Shown here piece after piece: positions 23,912 through 36,267 of a stretch of 64,000 nucleotides of DNA. The translations under genes were made by a program, and so were the position numbers. Below the pieces are notes generated by a model. The model searched no databases and was not told the origin of the DNA. It saw only the letters and a list, made by a program, of their open reading frames with translations. Every line of letters begins with the position of its first letter. The stretch's first letter is position 1. The stretch comes from Hirundichthys speculiger (lineage: Eukaryota; Chordata; Actinopteri; Beloniformes; Exocoetidae). Where the stretch lies: positions 34,915 through 98,914 of the forward strand of contig JAGFBZ010002043.1 in assembly GCA_018398805.1 (NCBI GenBank), written 5' to 3'.

Positions 23912-25037
23912 TAGGGATGTACAATAACTGTTTATTAAAACCGATACCAATAACCAATAACTTTCAGCTCCTAAAGGCCGATACCGATAACCGATAACAC
24001 ACACATATATACCTAAGATCATTACATCAATACTATGAACAAAATCAAAAATAGTTTTGACTCTTTAAATGAACAGATATTTATTTTTTCCAGTGAAAAA
24101 CTATTGGCAAGCCTCTCAAACATTTTCTTAAAGCTATCAAACAAACCTATTTGATATCTCACATCAACTTAAATAAGGTTCATTACTGACTGATATAAAA
24201 AATAAAGGCTCCTTGAACTGATGGAAATACATGCATCAGAATTACAAACTGAAAAAGATTAACATTTAAAGGATTTTGGCTTGTGGTTCCATTTAAATTA
24301 ATACCTTTAATTAAAGTAAATGAGGTTCAGTAGTTTTTATTTTTTAATCTCATGGAAGCTTTAGATGAGAGGAATGAGGCGGAGGGGAGGAGAGATTCCT
24401 GCTGGCTTGCGCATGTTAGCATTAGCTTCCGTTAGCTCACGTTAGCGCGATTTCAAAACTACATGGAAGCGATTGTTATGTTGTAGGTGGCTGATCAGGT
24501 TTTACGTATTAAAGCTTGTGCTTCCCTCCTCGTAGAATTCACTCGGAGGATTCGTCACAAATAACCACCAAACTATCTTCTTCTGAAACTTTAACGAAGT
24601 TCCACGCCGCCATGTTTGTTGTGATCAGCGCTGTGCTGCAGGCTGCATTCAAGGTGTAACGTAAATTCCGACGTTCCCTCGTTTGCTAGTCGTTTCAGCC
24701 TTTTATATTTTTTTCTTTTTTTATGTGTAACATGTGGGAAAATACTGCAAATATCAATTCAAGTCAGCAACTACTAAAATTATGACCGAGTTAACGAGTT
24801 GTTTTCTGGCATGAGGGGGTATTCTTGATTTTCCTTATTGAGTAATCGTTTTTCTGATTATGCCGATGTTACTTGAACATAAAATTCACTGCCGGTCATT
24901 CAAGGCTCAGAGGGAGCGAGACACTGCTGTGTTGACAGAAATATAAATGTTATCGGGGCTATTCGTCATGATATCGGACTTATTAGGATGACATCATATT
25001 TTCCTGTTATTGGCCCGATAGTTATCGTGCACCCCTA
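23912..25037. mobile_element. hAT non-autonomous transposon, copy 2
   Basis: Same family and orientation as 3825-4913. It starts TAGGGATGTACAATAAC, ends GTTATCGTGCACCCCTA, and is flanked by the perfect 8-bp duplication TTTATTTA (23904-23911 and 25038-25045). At 1126 bp it has a duplicated terminal segment of GATACCGATAACC-type words not present in copy 1. It is non-coding. Confidence 0.9.
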
Positions 25038-25045
25038 TTTATTTA

Positions 25046-26087
25046 TTGTTTATTTGACAGAGACACTGCATGATGCATATATTTTCCACAGACAGGGACT
25101 ACTTTTCATCTGTTTTTCATCCCTGGACACAGACAGAGTGACTGTGCAGACCAGTGCATCACCTCCTAAGATTACAGAGGTAGAAAATCTAAAATACAAA
25201 TATTAAGCAGATTATTAAGCAGCCATGACAAAGCACCGCCAGACAGACCGGATCAACCACCGCCACCTCACAGCGCTGTCCCACTGACACAGCAGATATG
25301 CTGGCACATAAATGTCACATGTGAAGAGATGATGTCAAAACGGCATGATGAAAAAAAATGAAACTACTTTAAAGATCAGGTGACCTTTAATGACGCATTC
25401 AGAGCTTTGCTTAAGCCACCAAGATAGACGAGTGCAGGTCATGTTCGTAACCGATAATGTGCCTACATCTCATGCAGTGCTGAGGAATTTCATGTACAGA
25501 TTTATAGGTAAACCTTTTTAATTTAAAAAAAAAGTTACAATGGTTTTCACTAAATCAACACAAAGTGACACAAACTGGTTTTGTTTTTGAAAGCATTAGA
25601 TCTCTGTATGTATTCTAATTACTGTGGATTTAAGAACAGTGACGATTATGATAAATATTCTGATGAATGCTGAAAGTTACTGCTTTCTGGGATTATCAAA
25701 CAAAAACCTCTAACCACTATCATACACCCCTGCTGGCCTCGCAGCATCAGCGCAAGTCTCTCAGTTCTTTAGTTCTCCAGTTCTCTTTGTGAAAGTTAGG
25801 ATGAAAGCTATGTCTGCTGAGGCTACACTTTTTCACCTTATCCTCTGCTTCTTCAAAATAAACAGGAGTCTGACGCCAGACTTGACAAAAATAAGGGTTT
25901 TTATGTCTATAGGAAGTGTTTTAATTTAACCTCTTGGGGATAAAGTGCTGTGAAGGGACAAACATGCCAAGTTCATCAGCAGAGAAACGTTGAGGCCCAG
26001 ACGTGTCTGTCATTCACACCTTCAGAGATTTGGCAGTTAAGAGAACTAAGATCACGAATCACTCAAACACATTTGTGTTGCTTCACT
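25046..26087. other. No gene recognised
   Basis: AT-rich unique-looking sequence without coding signal. Confidence 0.4.
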
Positions 26088-26189
26088 TGATCAGGTCTGG
26101 GTTCAGGTCTGGGTTCTGCAAAAACCCACCTGAACCTACCGAGTGATGAGGTTTTTCCATCAACAGACTGAAAGAGTGGTTCAGGGAGT

Positions 26190-26340
26190 CACAACGTAGA
26201 CTGGCCACCACAGCATCCAAACCCCAACCCCACTGAGAATCTTTGGGATGTGCTGGAGAAGACGTTACCTGACCCCATCCCCCCATCTTGCGCGTTCACA
26301 GTTTCGTTACTCCAGGACCTCCCACAGCTCTGGCAATCAG
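26190..26340 (+). pseudogene. Tc1-like transposase C-terminal scrap
   Basis: Around 26200-26255 the plus strand reads WPPQHPNPNPTENLWDVLEK after a frame change. This matches the conserved Tc1-transposase motif W-P-x-x-S-P-D-L-N-P-I-E-N-L-W around the last catalytic acidic residue. Here the SPDLNPIE block is altered to HPNPNPTE, so the catalytic acid is lost. No inverted-repeat ends were found. It is an old, isolated fragment. Confidence 0.6.
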
Positions 26341-26412
26341 GTGAGCAGACACAGCGTTGCTATTTGAAAGCCAGAAATCAAGTTAGCTCGCACAGATCAT
26401 TTTGTTGCAACA

Positions 26413-26613
26413 ATGGCAGAGAAGAAGACGTGAACCGGCAGCAACATCAAAGTGAAAACTGTTGTTGAAAAAGCAACAGCTATGCGGAAGCTAACCGAAG
26501 AACGAAACAGAACAGGAGCGGTTATCGGTACGGCTTTCCAGCGCTGGCGCCAGCTAAAAAAATGAAAAGGGGCTCCAGACTGACGCCAAGGTGGCCCAGT
26601 TTCTACTGGATAG
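26413..26613 (+). pseudogene. Broken transposon-associated exon (AFQRWRQL / FLLDR motifs)
   Basis: From the ATG at 26413 the frame reads MAEKKT, then a TGA at 26431, then TGSNIKVKTVVEKATAMRK, then EERNRTGAVIGTAFQRWRQL. After a frameshift near 26560 it continues GLQTDAKVAQFLLDR. It then meets a consensus donor, TAG followed by GTAAGA, at 26613/26614. A module of the form AFxRWRxL..........FLLD is common in predicted teleost proteins associated with repeats. Its function is not known to me. Stop and frameshift show it is dead. Confidence 0.5.
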
Positions 26614-28529
26614 GTAAGATGATGCCGTTCTGATTATATATTTCAACATACTGATCGGTTACGGGTATTGTAGGCCTGTTCACCCAGTCAGTGAGAAAAT
26701 GAAAGATGATGACAAAATTATTGTCCATCGAGTGACATGACGAACATATTCCAGCATGTTTCGCTAAGCTAGCAACTCTGTCAACTAGGCTGCAGTACTA
26801 TGTGTGACACCGTTAGCTAGGCTGTTGTTATCTTGATGGTACCTTTCCCGATATCGTTGAATGCTATACCTTTTGTTAACTATAAGCTTCATGCACAAAC
26901 CGATAAATGCAGCTTCTTGATTTTGTTATTAGTTATGACGCTGGCATAAGATCTCATGTCCCCCCCCAACTGTCTACCATTCGTACGTAGTCGCCTTCAG
27001 ACTCAAACCTGTAAGTACTATTATCACCCAACCTTGACAATACGCAGTAGCTAGTTGATATGGGTTTTACAAAAAAATATTTCTGCTGTTGAGAAACAAT
27101 CGTGTGAAGGCGTGGTTTCGAGGGGTGGGCTGAAGAGGAGGAGGCGGAGCCTTTGGGAGGAGGGAGGGAGTGTATATTTCCAAAATCTCACTTGAGTTGG
27201 ATTGCTGGAACCGTTTTTTTCAAAGATCTCCCACCACACCTTTAACTGCTTTGAAGCTCTTTGATGAACAACACCAAAGTAGGCATGAAAAATAAATTCA
27301 TTGCAACCACTGAGTCGTGATGTTGGAGCTGGCAGCCTCAGTCAATTATAACTGTGTTCACATTTTATTCTTCAGTCACAGCTGAACTCTTTCTGACTGC
27401 TTTAACAAAGCAGCTACGTCTACGGTGCAACATCCTCCTGGCTCCAGGACCATCGAGATCTGCTGATGCAAACAAGCTCCTGTCTCAACCTTGTCGTCTT
27501 ACAAAAAGAAGTCTGCAATTCTAAAGTTACCGGTTGTTTACAATTCTTAGTAATGTGGTGTTTTAAAATGATCCCACAGACTGAGTCAGTTTGTTTCATC
27601 AGAAGTCATACACTGACTGTCATTCATTGTACAATGAGAGAAAAACTGCAGAAAGTTACAGATCTATCACCAAGTTTATTCTGAAAGATCTCAGCCTTTT
27701 ACTCCGGTGGAGTCGTTAAATTCTGTAGCTAAGTCTTAATATTTGGTAACACACTGCTAGGCGCTGAGTTTTCAGCTCATGTATGAAACAAGGTTGTGTT
27801 GTTAATTATTAATAATTTTCCCTGTTTGGCTGTAAACTGCAGAAAAGCCCCCAACGCCTGCATTCTTCCATAAATTCAGCAGGAGATGACAAAAGGTGAC
27901 AGCTTTTGTAAATGCATCAGTTGATATCTTCAGATGAATAAAAAGAACTGGATTAAGGTTTTCTGGGCTCTGGATGACACCACGTTGGCAGGAGCTGAAT
28001 CTGCCCATCCCCGGTGGATCCAAAAACGGGCTAACGGGTGGAAGGGGCGAGCCTGGCAGCGGTGGAACAGACTCAGCTTCCTTCAGTAGTCGAAGCCATT
28101 TCAGCCAAGCTTAACTTGTGCTAACATGTGATGCTAACTAGTGTTAATATATGCTCATTCTGATGGAATCTGTCCATCTACCCTCATTTTAGATGTTACG
28201 ACTGAAACAACATACGAAGCGAGTATTGCCGCCCGAGAGCTTGGAGGCTTGAGGTAGGGCTCAGTCAGCTAGCCATCAGCTAGCCATCCCAGCAGAGCGA
28301 TCCGGTTAGTCAGCCTGGAAGGATCTTGGAAGTGTCCTGGAATGGTCTATGAGAGGTAGTAGCTAGAGGCCATCCAGCTGGTTGTCCCCTGGTTAGTATT
28401 GGTTAGCAGCCTTTCAACCGGGGTGATGGTAGCTGCTTCTTGCCTAATGGCTAAGTTTGGATCTTTGGAGGTTGGAGCAGTCTGTTGGGACAATTAACAG
28501 CACAACAAGCCATATTATCTTTAAAATAG
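26614..28529. other. No gene recognised; right part of the 26-kb repeat possible
   Basis: The segment 27095-27245 (GGCGTGGTTTCGAGG, GGAGGCGGAGCC, then CTCCCACCACACCTTTAA) resembles the end of a common teleost repeat and may belong with the exon at 26413. The rest is unremarkable. 28090-28300 is rich in GCTAGC/TAGCCATC words. Confidence 0.35.
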
Positions 28530-28592
28530 CGCTGGTTAGCGCTGTTGCCTCATAGCAAGAAGGTTCCTGGTTCAAAACTCAGCAGGGGTCGT
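28530..28592 (+). mobile_element. SINE head fragment
   Basis: GTTAGCGCTGTTGCCTCATAGC is followed by AAGAAGGTTCCTGGTTCAAA, the B-box part of the tRNA-like head seen inverted at 7912-8280. The tail is missing. Confidence 0.65.
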
Positions 28593-31386
28593 AGTAGTTT
28601 TGTGATTTCTGCATTATTGACTGACTAGCAAGGCAGTTGTAGCCCTTTAGTTTACATGAACAGACAAGTGCAAAGTATAGTAAGCAACACAACACAGAGC
28701 TGAGATCAGTCCATCACAAACATCAAATGTTTCTGAAAAGGTTTCTGCTCTAATGCAATTGCAAAGAAGGGGACAGAATATGCATTATTTAAACGTTTCA
28801 GTCAAGTCATAGTGTTTGATGACTGGGGACCTTTCACATGCCATGCCTAGTGTTTCCCTTTAAATCAGAGTCGTATCTAGAAGAGTGCTGTTTAGTATTA
28901 AGCAGCATTGTAACAGTAAAATCCTGACGCTACCTTCCCTATTTGTCACTGTTCAAGACTGACTGAATTTCTGACTTGCTTGTGATCGTGTAGTCTAGTC
29001 TTCATCACGCAAATAAATTAGTGTCAGAAATGTGAGCACATAGCTGGATCAAGTAAAAAAAGGGTTCAACAGGTGTATCTAGTGCAACATTACGTAGCAG
29101 GAACCCATGCACAAAGCCTTGAGGGTAAACTAGCTGTATCTCATACGACACACACTCCTACTCCTTTAGTCCTACACTGATGTTTTCCAGCTGCTTTCCC
29201 GCCACATCAAGCATCCTCTATGTCCAATCAGATAACCCATTATCATTTATTTCATAAACATTAGCACTGGAAAAAAAAGCTGCATGATGATGATGAACAG
29301 TTTTAACAATTTTAGCTTCTTCCTTCCATATATGTATCTAATTGCTTAGGTCTTTACAAGGTGTACATTTATCATGTAAAACTAGATTAAAAACTAAGAA
29401 AAGTGATGTATGATGTACTATTAGTGACATTATTATCATTACACTACTTTTTTTTTTTACAAATAGTGGGAAGGACATGGGGTTGGGTTAGGGTGAAATT
29501 CGGTTTACTTTTACACTTTGTGACACGTGACTCTTCCACACATTAAACCTGACCTGAAAGGCGATTAATGTTTCAACCCAAACATCGCAGTCAGATCCCA
29601 TTGTTGCCTCACGTTATTGCTCCTCTCAATGCCATTGCCTGGGAGACGTTCACCTTACCATTGTAGCTCTACGTGTGTGGTGATGGATGAGGACTGGAGG
29701 TATCTGCTTACCCAGGTAAAATTACCACGCTCATCTGAGTGGTGAATGATGCTCGCAGGGGACACCGTGAGGTTGCATTAAACTTTCACACCCCTCTCTC
29801 TTGCTGCTGAACGCCTCTCTTTGCCCTCCACTCGCCGCCACCATCCTGCCAAACTATATTAAAGTAGCTCTGAGTTGTGGCCTGTAATAGAGCTAAAGCT
29901 ATATAAAATGTTCCCTGTGTAATGAGATGTTTGCTCCTCAATTACTCTGCCAGGGCTGTAATCTACATCACAGTTTGTGAATCTACACACCCTGACTGTG
30001 TTGTGTGATGTGGCAGCCACACACATGCACGGACCCTCGCATGTAATGAAAATCAAGCACAGAATGGGATCCATTACAGGCACGTAGACAAGGCCTTCAT
30101 TTGTGACGCTGTCATACAAACACACACACACACACAAAACTTTGCTCATACAGAAAACAATGACGACACACGTGGGCGCACACACTCAGGGACTGTGAAA
30201 AAATGACCTCACTGCTCAGACAGCCAGCATCCAAAGACGGGCTGCGCTGGACAAAGCAGGTGGTTGCGGGGCCTCTGTGAGCCCTTGTGTGTAGATGTGA
30301 TGTAATGAATGTTGGTGCTGGTTTGGCGCCACCCTAAGCCCAGCGAAATGCCCCTGACACACAAACACAGAAGCGCCCTATGAGACAGGGCAGCGCCCGG
30401 TCACGGGCCCTCACATGCACAGAACCGCAGATATCCACACACAGCTAGAAACAAACGCTGATTACACAGCAACAAACAGTAAACGCCAACACACCCACAG
30501 CGGCGCTGAACGGAGGCTGTTAGGAAATCTGAGGCGCAAATCAAAAACAGTAATATACCGTAATGAATACACAAAGAGAGATCCCAAAAACCTGTGAAAG
30601 GGAGACATGTTTGTGTGTGTCTGTGTGTGTGCTGAGAAGTCGCTCTAATTAAAAAAGCATTGAGAGAGTGTTCCCTAAGAGTCTCCTTTAGGCTGAATGG
30701 GGCTTTGTGATTTGTTGTAATCTCTCCCCTACATCACATAACTCTGGGCCCAATCTGGACTCCAGGCTGCCATGCACACACACACACACACCTACACACA
30801 CACACTACACCTACACACACACATAAAACTGGTCTGATGCATGGCTCCAAGGATTTCAAAACATCAAAGAGAGCTGTTTTTTAATCGGAGAAAAATCTCT
30901 GAAATTCAGCCGACTGTCAGTGCTGGACTGCAGATCTCACAGATCACAGAAGAGGACATCAAGTTATGTGTAATAAAGACGTCCAGAACTGTCTGCAGGT
31001 TTATTACAAGAAACAGAAGAAGAGACAGGGGTGAAGTTCCTTTGAGGGAATAGTTTGATATGTCTTTTAAAGGTATTATAAGTACAGATTTTTGTGAAAA
31101 AGTTAAGACAGAAGGGAAAAAAGTTAATCTCATGGAAGTAGTTGGCTTTACAGACATATTTAGGCCAACAAATGTTTGGCTCTCTATCAAACAGTGCTTA
31201 GAGGTAGAGGTGGAAGTTGTGAACAACATTATGAGGAATAATAGCCTTTTGAAACATTTATGTATGGAAAAAATCAACAGATGTAATATTAATCAGATCT
31301 ACAGGCCTCATTTCTGGCTGTTGCATATGAACCAAATGAAGGCTGAAGTTTTATTACAGACCTGCTTTAAAATAAAGATTATAACC
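28593..31386. other. No recognised gene; CA tracts at 30118-30137 and 30776-30823
   Basis: Between 30841 and 31431 two plus-strand frames of 70 and 123 codons start with reasonable ATGs. Neither resembles a known family, and the second runs into SINE sequence, so they are not called as genes. A single GGGTTAGGGT near 29484 is not a telomeric array. Confidence 0.4.
30776..30823. repeat. (CA)n microsatellite, interrupted
   Basis: Three CA blocks separated by CCTA/CTA. Confidence 0.9.
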
Positions 31387-31458
31387 AGCATGGACTGGCG
31401 ACCTGGCCCAAACAGAGCTGCAGAGGATTAAACGGGCGTAGATAATGGATGGATGGAT
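31387..31458 (+). mobile_element. SINE tail fragment
   Basis: GCATGGACTGGCGACCTGG ... CAGAGGATTAAACGGG ... ATAATGGATGGATGGAT is the L2-like tail and terminal ATGG repeats of the SINE family at 7912-8280. Confidence 0.65.
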
Positions 31459-32249
31459 CCTAACCAGCAGCAGTATCAGTGCTTTCACTACTGTCTGAAA
31501 TACTCCACACAGTAATCGTGAATGAGTGATTTACTGGATCAGGAACATCTCAATTTTCTGTCTCTGCTCAATCTCTAAGATGGCAGAGCAACACCAGACC
31601 ATAATTGTATCCCTGCCGTGCTTCACAGTTGACATATAGCTCTTCTTCTGACAGGATGGCGTCTGTCTGTGGCACAATTCATAGTAATAACAATGATAAT
31701 AGTAATAATAAAAAAATATTTCCAAAGAACATTATTCCAAAAAGTCTGGTCTGAAGCTAGTTTTGCTCTAATATTCTATTCGGACATCAAATGGTTTTTA
31801 CCTGGCACACCTCCTAGGCAGGACATTTTATTTAATTTCTTATGATTGTAGACACAACACATTTAAAACCAGCAAATCCTAAAGAAATATTGTAGCGATT
31901 TATTCTCATCTAAAACATTTAGCGCTTGATTTGAATTTGTTGATAGCAGATTAATCAGAAAGAGTTTGAATCCCATTCAACCTGTGGATTTTCCTTATAG
32001 TAAATTATCCATTAAAATGTATTTGAAGATCTTTTTAGGTCTTTGGACTGGGTGACAACAGCACACAATTCAAAAGAAAAGAAAGGGCAGATGTTAGGAG
32101 ATTTATTGAAGCAGGTCTCTCAGTCGCTACCTAAGAAGGTAAAGATCATAACTCCTGATTGTAGTGTTGAGGATCTAAAGGTGTCATAGTCTCATATCCT
32201 CTTCGTCAGTCATGGGGCGCTGGGTCTGATCCCGGGGGTCATGAAATGA

Positions 32250-32296
32250 GGGCATACACCCTGGACAGGTCACCAGTCCACAGGGACACACAAATA
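32250..32296 (-). mobile_element. SINE tail scrap
   Basis: GGCATACACCCTGGACAGG followed by TCACCAGTCCACAGGGACAC is a short minus-strand piece of the SINE tail. Confidence 0.55.
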
Positions 32297-32884
32297 ACAG
32301 ACAGCTACGCACACTCAGAGTTCCACGAGAAAATTACCATTCAACCTACAATGCATTTTTTTGACCTGTCCAACCACCATATCGCCGCCACGACACCCAC
32401 AACAAAAACCTTGAGTGTCTTCACTGAGCAGCTTCATTGGTTTTAGAAAATGTTAACAAGTCCACCATTCGATGCCAAAAATACACCAAAAAAGTTGGAA
32501 GAGAAAAGCAAAGTATGTCGTTCTAGAAAACTCTACAACCACAACGTTAAACAGAGACAAAGGTTCTGGGACTGGATATGAAGGGAACATCCAAGAGAAC
32601 CCAGCGAAGATTTTAGGCTTTTCAAGGATGATTGAGTCACAGAAGTCTGTCGTAGAGCCATCAGTCACATAAAAATGAAAACTTTCTATGGTGCATAATG
32701 TTGTGAAATAATTGAGGGAAACAGTTGAATTGTGGTTTTGTTAAAACCGAGGCCCGAAACCACTATTGGCTGTGCCTTGAAGCTCTCTGGGAACGCTGTG
32801 TGAGAAACCAGAGTCCTCAACACTGACGGCGGCTCACATGCCCGAGGACGTCCAACTTCTATTTCAGAACAAGTGGAAAGTCCC

Positions 32885-32987
32885 AGCCCTGCGATGGACT
32901 GGCGACCTGTCCAGGGTGGACCCCTGTTACCCGAGGAGAGCTGGGATAGCAGATCCCCGTGACCCTGCAGAGGATTAACCAGGCAGA
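32885..32987 (+). mobile_element. SINE tail fragment
   Basis: GCCCTGCGATGGACTGGCG, then CCTGTCCAGGGTGG, GAGAGCTGGGATAGC and CCTGCAGAGGATTAACC. This is the L2-like tail without the terminal ATGG repeats. Confidence 0.7.
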
Positions 32988-34640
32988 GGTGACGTTGTTG
33001 TTAGCCGTTCACTAGCCGTCCATGGCGCTTTGTGCCAAGTCTGTCTTTCAACTGTATGAGGTGTTAATGATTTTAAGGTCAGAGTTTGTTGTTTTCATGA
33101 CGTCATATTTACAATCACAAACAGACAGGCAGTCACCTGGATTAAAGTTTCAAATGCTAATCTTATCAAAATACTTTAAAAAACGCCATTAAAACAAACA
33201 CTGAAAAGCAGCAAAACAGTTGTCTTGGTCTCCCTCGAGAGCTTCATTAAGGAAGTAAATTAGGACCTGCAAAGAGACCACATCGCCACCTAGTGGTTGG
33301 TGGTGTAATTACAGAGCAATACAACAACAACTGACAGGTATAAATGCCAACGATCACGTAGGTCCTGTCAATCACACTCAAGTTAAACTGTCAGTATTAA
33401 CAAGTACTGTTTTACACAAGGTTTATAAATTTAGTGACACAACTTCAGACATTGAGCTACAAATATCTAAATGACCTAATCAACTAAAAATATCTTTATA
33501 ACAGCGCAACTTGATCAAGACAACTACAGTCTTTAAAGTGAAAATATTTGTAACCTGTGCTGCAGCAAGCAGAGCCGATAACTTTGAACTGAACTTTAAT
33601 TTATGGCAAAATTTAATTTCTATGTAGATCTCAAAATTGTTTTCTCATGTTTCTCAAGTGTCCGAAAGGTAAAACTAGAAATAAACATGAACATTTTTAC
33701 ATACTTGTGAAAGCCCTCATTTGCATTTTTAAGCTTATGTCATTGTTTTTACTGTATATGCAGGTTTTTGAGGCACCAGAAGTCTCAGAAAGATTATTTT
33801 ATTTGAGGACCACAAATAGGGTATTATACACGTCTTATACACGTCTTATCTTATCACAGTTCTTGGCTGGCCCCTAATGTTGCTGCCATGATATGTTATG
33901 TGTGTTATTGATTTATGGAAACTGGCAAGATTACAGGTAACTTTGGATGCTGGGTAAATATAACACAACCCTAGGGCACTGGTTCTTTGTGCAAAGGTTT
34001 AAAAAGACCATCCAGGCTGCAAACAGTGAAAGGTGAAAAAGGAAGCTTCTGTGATGGTATTGAGGTGTATCAATGCTAACAATGCTAACATCAAGGTGAC
34101 ATTATTCTGAGGAGGGTTGCGTGGCTTCATAGACGCAGGGTATGTTGGGATGACTGGCCTGCCTGCTGTCCAGATCTGTTTCTTATTAAAAGTGCGTGAT
34201 GCATCATGAAGAGGAGAACAATACGACCACGGACAGCCAACTGGATGAAATGAACACTGAGACTGACACATCCACAAATCATCACGGATCCGGGCTGTGG
34301 CTAATAAAAGTCTGCATGGTCTTTATCCATCTTCAATGCCAAGACCAAAACATGTTTCCTCCAAATAATATCTGTAATAATGATCCTTGCTTTCTAACAA
34401 TTAATAAGTGTAGGAGGAGTGATTTCTGTTTTTATCTTGTTCCTCTGAGATTTGTTAAAGATAACAAAAATACATAATCTCTCTCCAAGGCTACCCCATC
34501 CTCCCTCAGAAAAAAAAACTAACTAACTTGCCATGAAAACCACCTAAAATCTGTAAAACATTAATAGGACACAGGACCTTAAGAAAAAGCTCAGCGAGAC
34601 TTGAGGCTATCTCAGTGCTGAAGCTGCAGATTCTGGTCTA

Positions 34641-34820
34641 ACTGGGGGCCCTTGACTCTAACTGGGGGCCCTGGACTCTGACTGGGGGCCCTTGACTTTA
34701 ACTGGGGGCCCTTGACTCTAACTGGGGGCCCTGGACTCTGACTGGGGGCCCTTGACTCTAACTGGGGGCCCTTGACTCTGACTGGGGGCCCTTGACTCTA
34801 ACTGGGGGCCCTTGACTCTT
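34641..34820 (+). repeat. 20-bp minisatellite, nine units
   Basis: Nine back-to-back 20-bp units of the form ACTGGGGGCCCTTGACTCTA with no indels. Variation is limited to positions 12 (T/G), 18-19 and the last base (A/G/T). A partial unit precedes it. Each unit contains the palindrome GGGCCC. Confidence 0.97.
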
Positions 34821-36035
34821 AAAAGGAGACTCTCTTGCATGTCATGCTTCAAAGTTGCTGGTTTTTCTTTTTCTTCAGCAATTCATGTCAGTGATGTTTT
34901 TCCAAAAAAAGATCACTAACATGAATTGCTAAAAATGAAAAAAAAAGAGAGAACAGAAAAGAAAGAGAAAAAATACGGTTCCCACACATTCTCAAGACCA
35001 GCCTTTAACCACATCCTCTGTTGGGGAATTATTACCATTATTGCTAGTTAATCTTTGGTTTCAGATAGAGTCACAGTCTCTCACCCATCCAGTATGTCAG
35101 GCTCAATATGCAGCTTTTAGGCAAAATAAAACGCAGACAACAGGAGCCCAACCAAAAAGGTTTGAGGTGAATCTGGATTTCCAGGATTTGGTACAGTACC
35201 GAACACATGTGCACACACAAACATGATGAAAGAAGAGGAGAAAGGGATGGGTTTAGAGAAGGAACAAAAACAGGAAATGGGGACTGTGGGTAATCTTTGT
35301 GCAAGCAAACGCATCAGTAAACAGAAAAAGGGATTAGACCCCTGTGTGACAGCATGAGTCACATTTGCCAAGATGCAGACGTACGGACTGATACCCCGAT
35401 GGATACATCTCTCTTAACTTTCATCTTAATCCAGGAGTCAACACGTTCGTCAGAGATTCACCATCACGCCGAATTCAGCTCAAAGAAAACGTAATATTCC
35501 AAATCAAACAAAGTGAAGCTAAAGAAGATGGATACTCATGTTTCCTTAACAAGTAACATCTCCGACCAGCTTTGATTAAACTTTAATTCAGGACACATTT
35601 ATACATTTAAGCATCCGGCACTCAAGGCACAATATTCACATTTTTCTGTAGTGCTTTGAGCTTTTGCATTTTAGCTCCTTTTAGCTCCGTTCTGGTCCTC
35701 AGCTAACTCATTAGAGGAAGATCTGACAAATTAGCTGCTGATGTAAATACTCCTCTTCATTTAGCAGGTAGCTTCTAACTTAACTCCATTCTGTTTGGGG
35801 ATGGATAGGTTGTGTACAGTGAGGCTATTACTGAAAAGAGTTGGGTGATGTGGCTTAAAGGGAGAGCAGGGAGAGTGACAACAGCAAGAGTTGCATCAAA
35901 CCGAAACAGTGAACTGAAAGACAACAGTTCACTCTGAAAGTGAGAAAGGCTGAGGAACCAGGGAGCCGCTGCCAGCTGGATCTATATGTGTTTTACATTC
36001 ACATTCAGAATACAAGGACATGACAACCCACTCAC
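34821..36035. other. Probable NHSL3 intron, no exon seen
   Basis: Immediately downstream (minus strand) of the donor at 36035. Contains AT-rich unique sequence and no acceptor-exon-donor unit that I can support. Confidence 0.4.
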
Positions 36036-36267
36036 CTTTTGCATTGTCCTGGTTCTGAAGTCCCGGTTTGGCATCTGTTGCGCCGGTAAACGTACGGTTC
36101 AGTCCATTGCCGAGGCTCTTCTTCCTCCGACTCCCCCTCAGCCAGCTGAAGGCCTGTCCCAGGGAGCTTCCTTGCTTCTTCTGCCCACGTTGAGTCCTTG
36201 CCTCCCTGGCTAAGATCTCAGTGATGTCCTTGGGTACCAGGTCACCTGTAGATCTCCTCCGGGACAT
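36036..36267 (-). CDS. nhsl3: NHSL3 (KIAA1522)-like alternative coding exon 1, AFSWLRG type
   Basis: A partial gene: one coding exon of 77 codons plus one base. It starts MSRRRSTGDLVPKD, continues ITEILAREARTQRGQKK, and has the basic motif GQAFSWLRGSRRKKS near residues 37-51. The ATG at 36267-36265 has A at -3. The open frame extends 24 bases further upstream without an ATG. The exon ends AAAAG followed by GTGAGT at 36035, a consensus donor. A KIAA1522 isoform has a first exon with RAFSWLRGKRRKKK, ending before the shared exon 2. The phase-1 junction with a split G codon is the same as at 20234-20378, 15.7 kb downstream. The basic cluster suggests membrane or nuclear targeting; that is inference. 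An NHSL1 or NHSL2 paralogue is the main alternative. Confidence 0.62.

Larger units (their letters stand above)
31459..34640. other. No recognised gene; two SINE tail scraps inside
   Basis: Apart from the scraps at 32250-32296 and 32885-32987, only AT-rich unique-looking sequence with short frames is seen. Confidence 0.4.

Noticed and set aside
29480..29492. Telomere-like GGGTTAGGGT
   Set aside because: A single occurrence with no tandem array.
30841..31431. Two consecutive plus-strand frames (70 and 123 codons) as a possible gene
   Set aside because: No known domain, no good splice sites, and the second runs into a SINE tail at 31387.
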